NCBI GenBank assembly: GCA_903839715.1
Contig: CAIMDH010000140.1
Coordinates: 1-15,362, forward strand
Direction of reading: 5' to 3'
Source of the DNA: an uncultured bacterium
Lineage (GTDB): Bacteria; Patescibacteriota; Minisyncoccia; Phycocordibacterales; UBA918
DNA length: 15,362 nt
The notes beneath the pieces are model-generated. The model did not search any database. It saw nothing but the letters and a program-made list of their open reading frames with translations, and was not told the DNA's origin. Within the stretch, counting starts at the first letter, position 1. The number at the start of each line of letters is the position of its first letter. Below are positions 13,382 to 15,362 of the stretch, one piece after another. A program made the position numbers and the translations under genes.

Positions 13382-13954
13382 ATGACTAAAGTAAAGATAC
13401 TGTATAGTTTTGTAGCGGTGGTTGTAGTAATAGGATGCGTTTTGATAATTTTGACCCGAGACGACGATGGTACAGCACCAGTAGCGTGTACGATGGACAT
13501 ACACATCTGTTCTGACGGAATTGCTGTTGGTCGAACTGGCCCTGATTGTCAGTTTGTATGCGCACCCCAACCTACTGTCGCTGCTGATATAGCAGCTCAT
13601 ATCGCAAAGAAGGCAAACTTGATACAGCTTACTACTCCCGTACCAAATGGTGTAGTCGAAAGTCCTATGGTGGTGACTGGTCAGGCGCGTGGAACGTGGT
13701 TTTTTGAAGCGAGTTTTCCGGTCGCGTTGACCAATTGGGACGGATTGATTATTGCTGAAGGTGTAGCACAAGCTACCAGTGATTGGATGACTGAGGAATT
13801 TGTACCCTTTACTGCCACACTTGAGTTCGTCTCACCGTACGGAGCTGGGGCAGAAGACTTTATGAAACGAGGAGCACTCATTCTGAAAAAAGATAATTCT
13901 TCAGGACTTCCAGAGCGTGATGACGCGCTTGAAATCCCAGTACGTTCGCTATAG
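13382..13954 (+). CDS. Surface protein with Cys-rich segment and Gmad2 domain
   Basis: The 190-residue protein begins with a membrane segment (about 6-24) that also contains VIGC (16-19), a possible lipobox, though hydrophobic residues continue past the cysteine. Residues 36-60 hold four cysteines (CTMDIHICSDGIAVGRTGPD then C and C), a small disulphide-type module. Residues about 80-190 are a Gmad2 immunoglobulin-like domain: PVPNGVVESPMVVTGQARG, then WFFEASFPV and WMTEEFVPFTATLEF. Such domains are common in CPR cell-surface proteins; binding partners are unknown. The last base of its TAG stop is the first base of the insertion sequence. Confidence 0.85.
   Translation: MTKVKILYSFVAVVVVIGCVLIILTRDDDGTAPVACTMDIHICSDGIAVGRTGPDCQFVCAPQPTVAADIAAHIAKKANLIQLTTPVPNGVVESPMVVTGQARGTWFFEASFPVALTNWDGLIIAEGVAQATSDWMTEEFVPFTATLEFVSPYGAGAEDFMKRGALILKKDNSSGLPERDDALEIPVRSL
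13950..13953 (+). repeat. Target-site duplication TATA, left
   Basis: TATA directly before the left end of the insertion sequence, matched by TATA at 15223-15226. Because TATA is its own complement and only four bases long, the duplication is not proven by itself. Confidence 0.6.
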
Positions 13955-13981
13955 GCCATAAGTCCCGGTTACCCTAATCCC
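13954..13981 (+). repeat. Terminal inverted repeat, left
   Basis: The end starts GGCCATAAGTCCCGGTTACC and ends in a CCC at 13979-13981. It matches two sites at the right end: the terminus (15196-15222) imperfectly, and the subterminal site 15170-15185 except for a 2-base gap. Confidence 0.75.
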
Positions 13982-13994
13982 TCATCTCCCATAG

Positions 13995-15161
13995 TCACTT
14001 CCGAGCCACTTTCGTTAACTCATAAATCTTCTTCTTGAGCGTAGCAATCTTTTTAAGGAGGTGCAATGGATTAAGTGTCTCGTGTACACGCTCCAATTCT
14101 TCCTTATCACCAAGAGAAATACTGGGCTGTGCCAGTACCCGAGTATACGGAGTCAGCGGTTGCTTTTCATACGTACGAACATACCTTGATCCCACTCGTT
14201 CTTTCTTAATCATCCTGCGCACCGCCTTCCAGTGGTTGGTATATAAAGACACCGTATCACAGAGTTCATTAAGAAGTGGCAAGACAGATAATTCATCATG
14301 TCGTTCCCAGCCTAGGTACTTGCGAATCACATGACCATTCCGTTCCTCCACAAACATGTTGTCGTTCTTTTTGTATGGTTCAGAGCGTGAGAGGTTAATA
14401 CCTTCTTGGTCACACCAGTCTTTGAGTACCCAATTAATAAACTCTCCACCTGAGTCAGGGTGCAGTCCGCGCAAAGGAAAGGGTAGCTTCGCTCTAATGG
14501 CGATCACACTGTCCTTGGTACCTTCTTGACCTTTATTCCACTGCGCTCGGATTTGCACCCAGTAGGTGGCTGCATCGGTATAATTTAACGTCCAAACAAA
14601 CGATCCAGCCAGACTGTCACCACAGTGAGCAACAGTATCAAGCTGTCCGTCACCCGGCACATTGTCGGAGGACATATTCTTTCGGATCGGAATGATATTC
14701 TTCAGTAGTGAAGGTGTTGTGCCGCTAAGACCATGCTTCCTCACCCCGTCCTCGTGCTTGAACTTAGTGACGATACGTTTGGTGGTGCGTAGGGAGATGG
14801 CACGAAGTTTATTAGTGGCCACATCATCATGTGTCCATAGGGAATCACGGATCAAGACTGTGATGTATTTATTTATCATCGGATGGATGTTCTCGCCACA
14901 AGCTCGGTCACTCACTTCCCATAAGTCACGCATAGCATGAACAACGTCATGATCATAGTATGAAGGACGGCCACGCTTCTCGGCCAAGGCTGGATCACGC
15001 AATTGGAGGCGCTTGAAAGTTCGAGAGACTGACTTGGGGTGACATTTTGTGACGAATATCAGATGAGCGGCAATCTCAGAGCGTTTCTTTCTGTTGTTCT
15101 TTGTCTTAAGCCAATCCTTTAAGTGCTCCTTAAATAGGTCATTTTTTGTCTGCATAGTCAT
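13995..15161 (-). CDS. DDE transposase of the insertion sequence
   Basis: The 388-residue protein has a helix-turn-helix-like N-terminus (EIAAHLIFVTKCHPKSVSR, then KRGRPSYYD) for binding the element ends. The rve-type catalytic core follows, with Asp175 (GQLDTVAHCG), Asp236 (LHPDSGGEFIN) and Glu272 (NDNMFVEERN). There are exactly 35 residues between the second Asp and the Glu. The C-terminal 60 residues are a charged helix. All key residues and the frame are intact, so the enzyme may be active. It moves the element by cutting at the inverted repeats and joining to target DNA. Confidence 0.9.
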   Translation of the reverse strand: MTMQTKNDLFKEHLKDWLKTKNNRKKRSEIAAHLIFVTKCHPKSVSRTFKRLQLRDPALAEKRGRPSYYDHDVVHAMRDLWEVSDRACGENIHPMINKYITVLIRDSLWTHDDVATNKLRAISLRTTKRIVTKFKHEDGVRKHGLSGTTPSLLKNIIPIRKNMSSDNVPGDGQLDTVAHCGDSLAGSFVWTLNYTDAATYWVQIRAQWNKGQEGTKDSVIAIRAKLPFPLRGLHPDSGGEFINWVLKDWCDQEGINLSRSEPYKKNDNMFVEERNGHVIRKYLGWERHDELSVLPLLNELCDTVSLYTNHWKAVRRMIKKERVGSRYVRTYEKQPLTPYTRVLAQPSISLGDKEELERVHETLNPLHLLKKIATLKKKIYELTKVARK

Positions 15162-15169
15162 TTGACTAC

Positions 15170-15185
15170 GGTAACCGACTTATGG
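15170..15185 (-). repeat. Subterminal inverted repeat copy
   Basis: Read on the minus strand, CCATAAGTCGGTTACC repeats the left end (13956-13973) without the extra CC. It lies eight bases upstream of the transposase start codon, so it may also be a transposase-binding site controlling the gene. Confidence 0.7.
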
Positions 15186-15195
15186 ACTATTCGAC

Positions 15196-15222
15196 GGGGG
15201 TTGGGTAACAGTTATTTTGGCC
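15196..15222 (-). repeat. Terminal inverted repeat, right
   Basis: Read on the minus strand it starts GGCCAAAATAACTGTTACCC and ends in CCCCC, similar to the left end at its first nine and its GTTACCC positions. Confidence 0.65.
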
Positions 15223-15226
15223 TATA
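15223..15226 (+). repeat. Target-site duplication TATA, right
   Basis: TATA follows the right end and matches the TATA at 13950-13953. Confidence 0.6.
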
Positions 15227-15234
15227 AGGACGTT

Positions 15235-15264
15235 TTGCACAGTAGTTTGAGATTTTGCTATACT
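15235..15264 (+). promoter_or_regulatory. Promoter of the small Lys-rich gene
   Basis: TTGCAC (15235-15240), 18 bases, TATACT (15259-15264) preceded by TGC. The leader is about 30 bases. The insertion sequence lies just upstream and leaves the promoter whole. Confidence 0.65.
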
Positions 15265-15301
15265 ATAAACGATAAGGGTTTATCAAAATAATTTCACAAG
15301 T

Positions 15302-15362
15302 ATGGCAAAAGGAAATGATATGCGTAAGGAGAAGAAGAAGCCAAAGAAGGATAAGGAAGTAA
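15302..15362 (+). CDS. Small Lys-rich protein, 5' part
   Basis: The ATG at 15302 opens a frame still open at the window end: MAKGNDMRKEKKKPKKDKEV. The peptide is very basic. The good promoter upstream and the start context support a real gene, although no Shine-Dalgarno sequence is seen. A nucleic-acid-binding role would be a guess. Confidence 0.55.
   Translation, partial: MAKGNDMRKEKKKPKKDKEV

Larger units (their letters stand above)
13954..15222. mobile_element. Insertion sequence with DD(35)E transposase
   Basis: The element is about 1269 bp. Both ends begin GGCCAxAA and carry GTTACCC at nearly the same distance inward. A TATA flanks both sides. It carries a single transposase gene on the minus strand. 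Joining the flanks at one TATA restores CTATAAGGACG, in which the neighbouring gene ends with TAA. By its KKND...VEERN block it resembles the IS1202/ISNCY-type group, but the family is tentative. Confidence 0.8.

Overview
The window looks like chromosomal DNA of a Candidate Phyla Radiation (Patescibacteria, Parcubacteria-like) bacterium. The pointers are gene content and sequence style: the ComEC competence channel and its metallo-beta-lactamase partner are separate genes, there is a Cys-rich/Gmad2 surface protein, a TrmB-type regulator, a large protein of a type I associate with these lineages, and an S12 with unusual insertions and deletions. Intergenic spaces are short and several promoters seem to place the -10 box directly before the start codon. 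This assignment is inference; there is no rRNA gene in the window.

Layout. 1-1160: 3' end of a ComEC membrane-channel gene, converging on a superoxide dismutase gene. 1216-4649: a large AT-rich gene for an 878-residue protein with an acetyltransferase-like C-terminus, converging with a 4-base overlap on a TrmB-family regulator gene. 4770-6457: the most unusual part. A near-consensus promoter (TTGACA, 17 bases, TATAGT) starts a roughly 1.65 kb unit that is an almost uninterrupted chain of local RNA-type hairpins, many perfect, several with GNRA tetraloops. A 232-codon gene with a strong Shine-Dalgarno site is embedded in it. Five GAGAGAG motifs near the 5' end face one CTCTCTC loop in the 3'-terminal hairpin. 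I recognise neither the RNA nor the protein; this is my candidate for an undescribed system. 6482-7970: a YjdF/DUF2238 membrane protein followed by a membrane-anchored ComEC-type metallo-beta-lactamase. 8014-10055: rpmB (minus), then an M50 membrane protease, rpsL and rpsG (plus), with a structured rpsL-rpsG spacer. 10194-13954: a small membrane protein (minus), then an unknown 140-residue protein, a GH15-like glycosidase, a DHH phosphoesterase and a Gmad2 protein (plus). 13954-15222: an insertion sequence with a DD(35)E transposase, inserted at a TATA inside the stop codon of the Gmad2 gene. 15302-15362: start of a small Lys-rich protein that runs off the window.

Working together: the two ComEC pieces probably act in DNA uptake; rpmB, rpsL and rpsG are core translation genes; SOD handles oxidative stress. 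The GH15-like enzyme may act on alpha-glucans. The structured transcript has its own promoter, an adjoining inverted repeat and a 3' hairpin, so it reads as a self-contained unit between ordinary genes.
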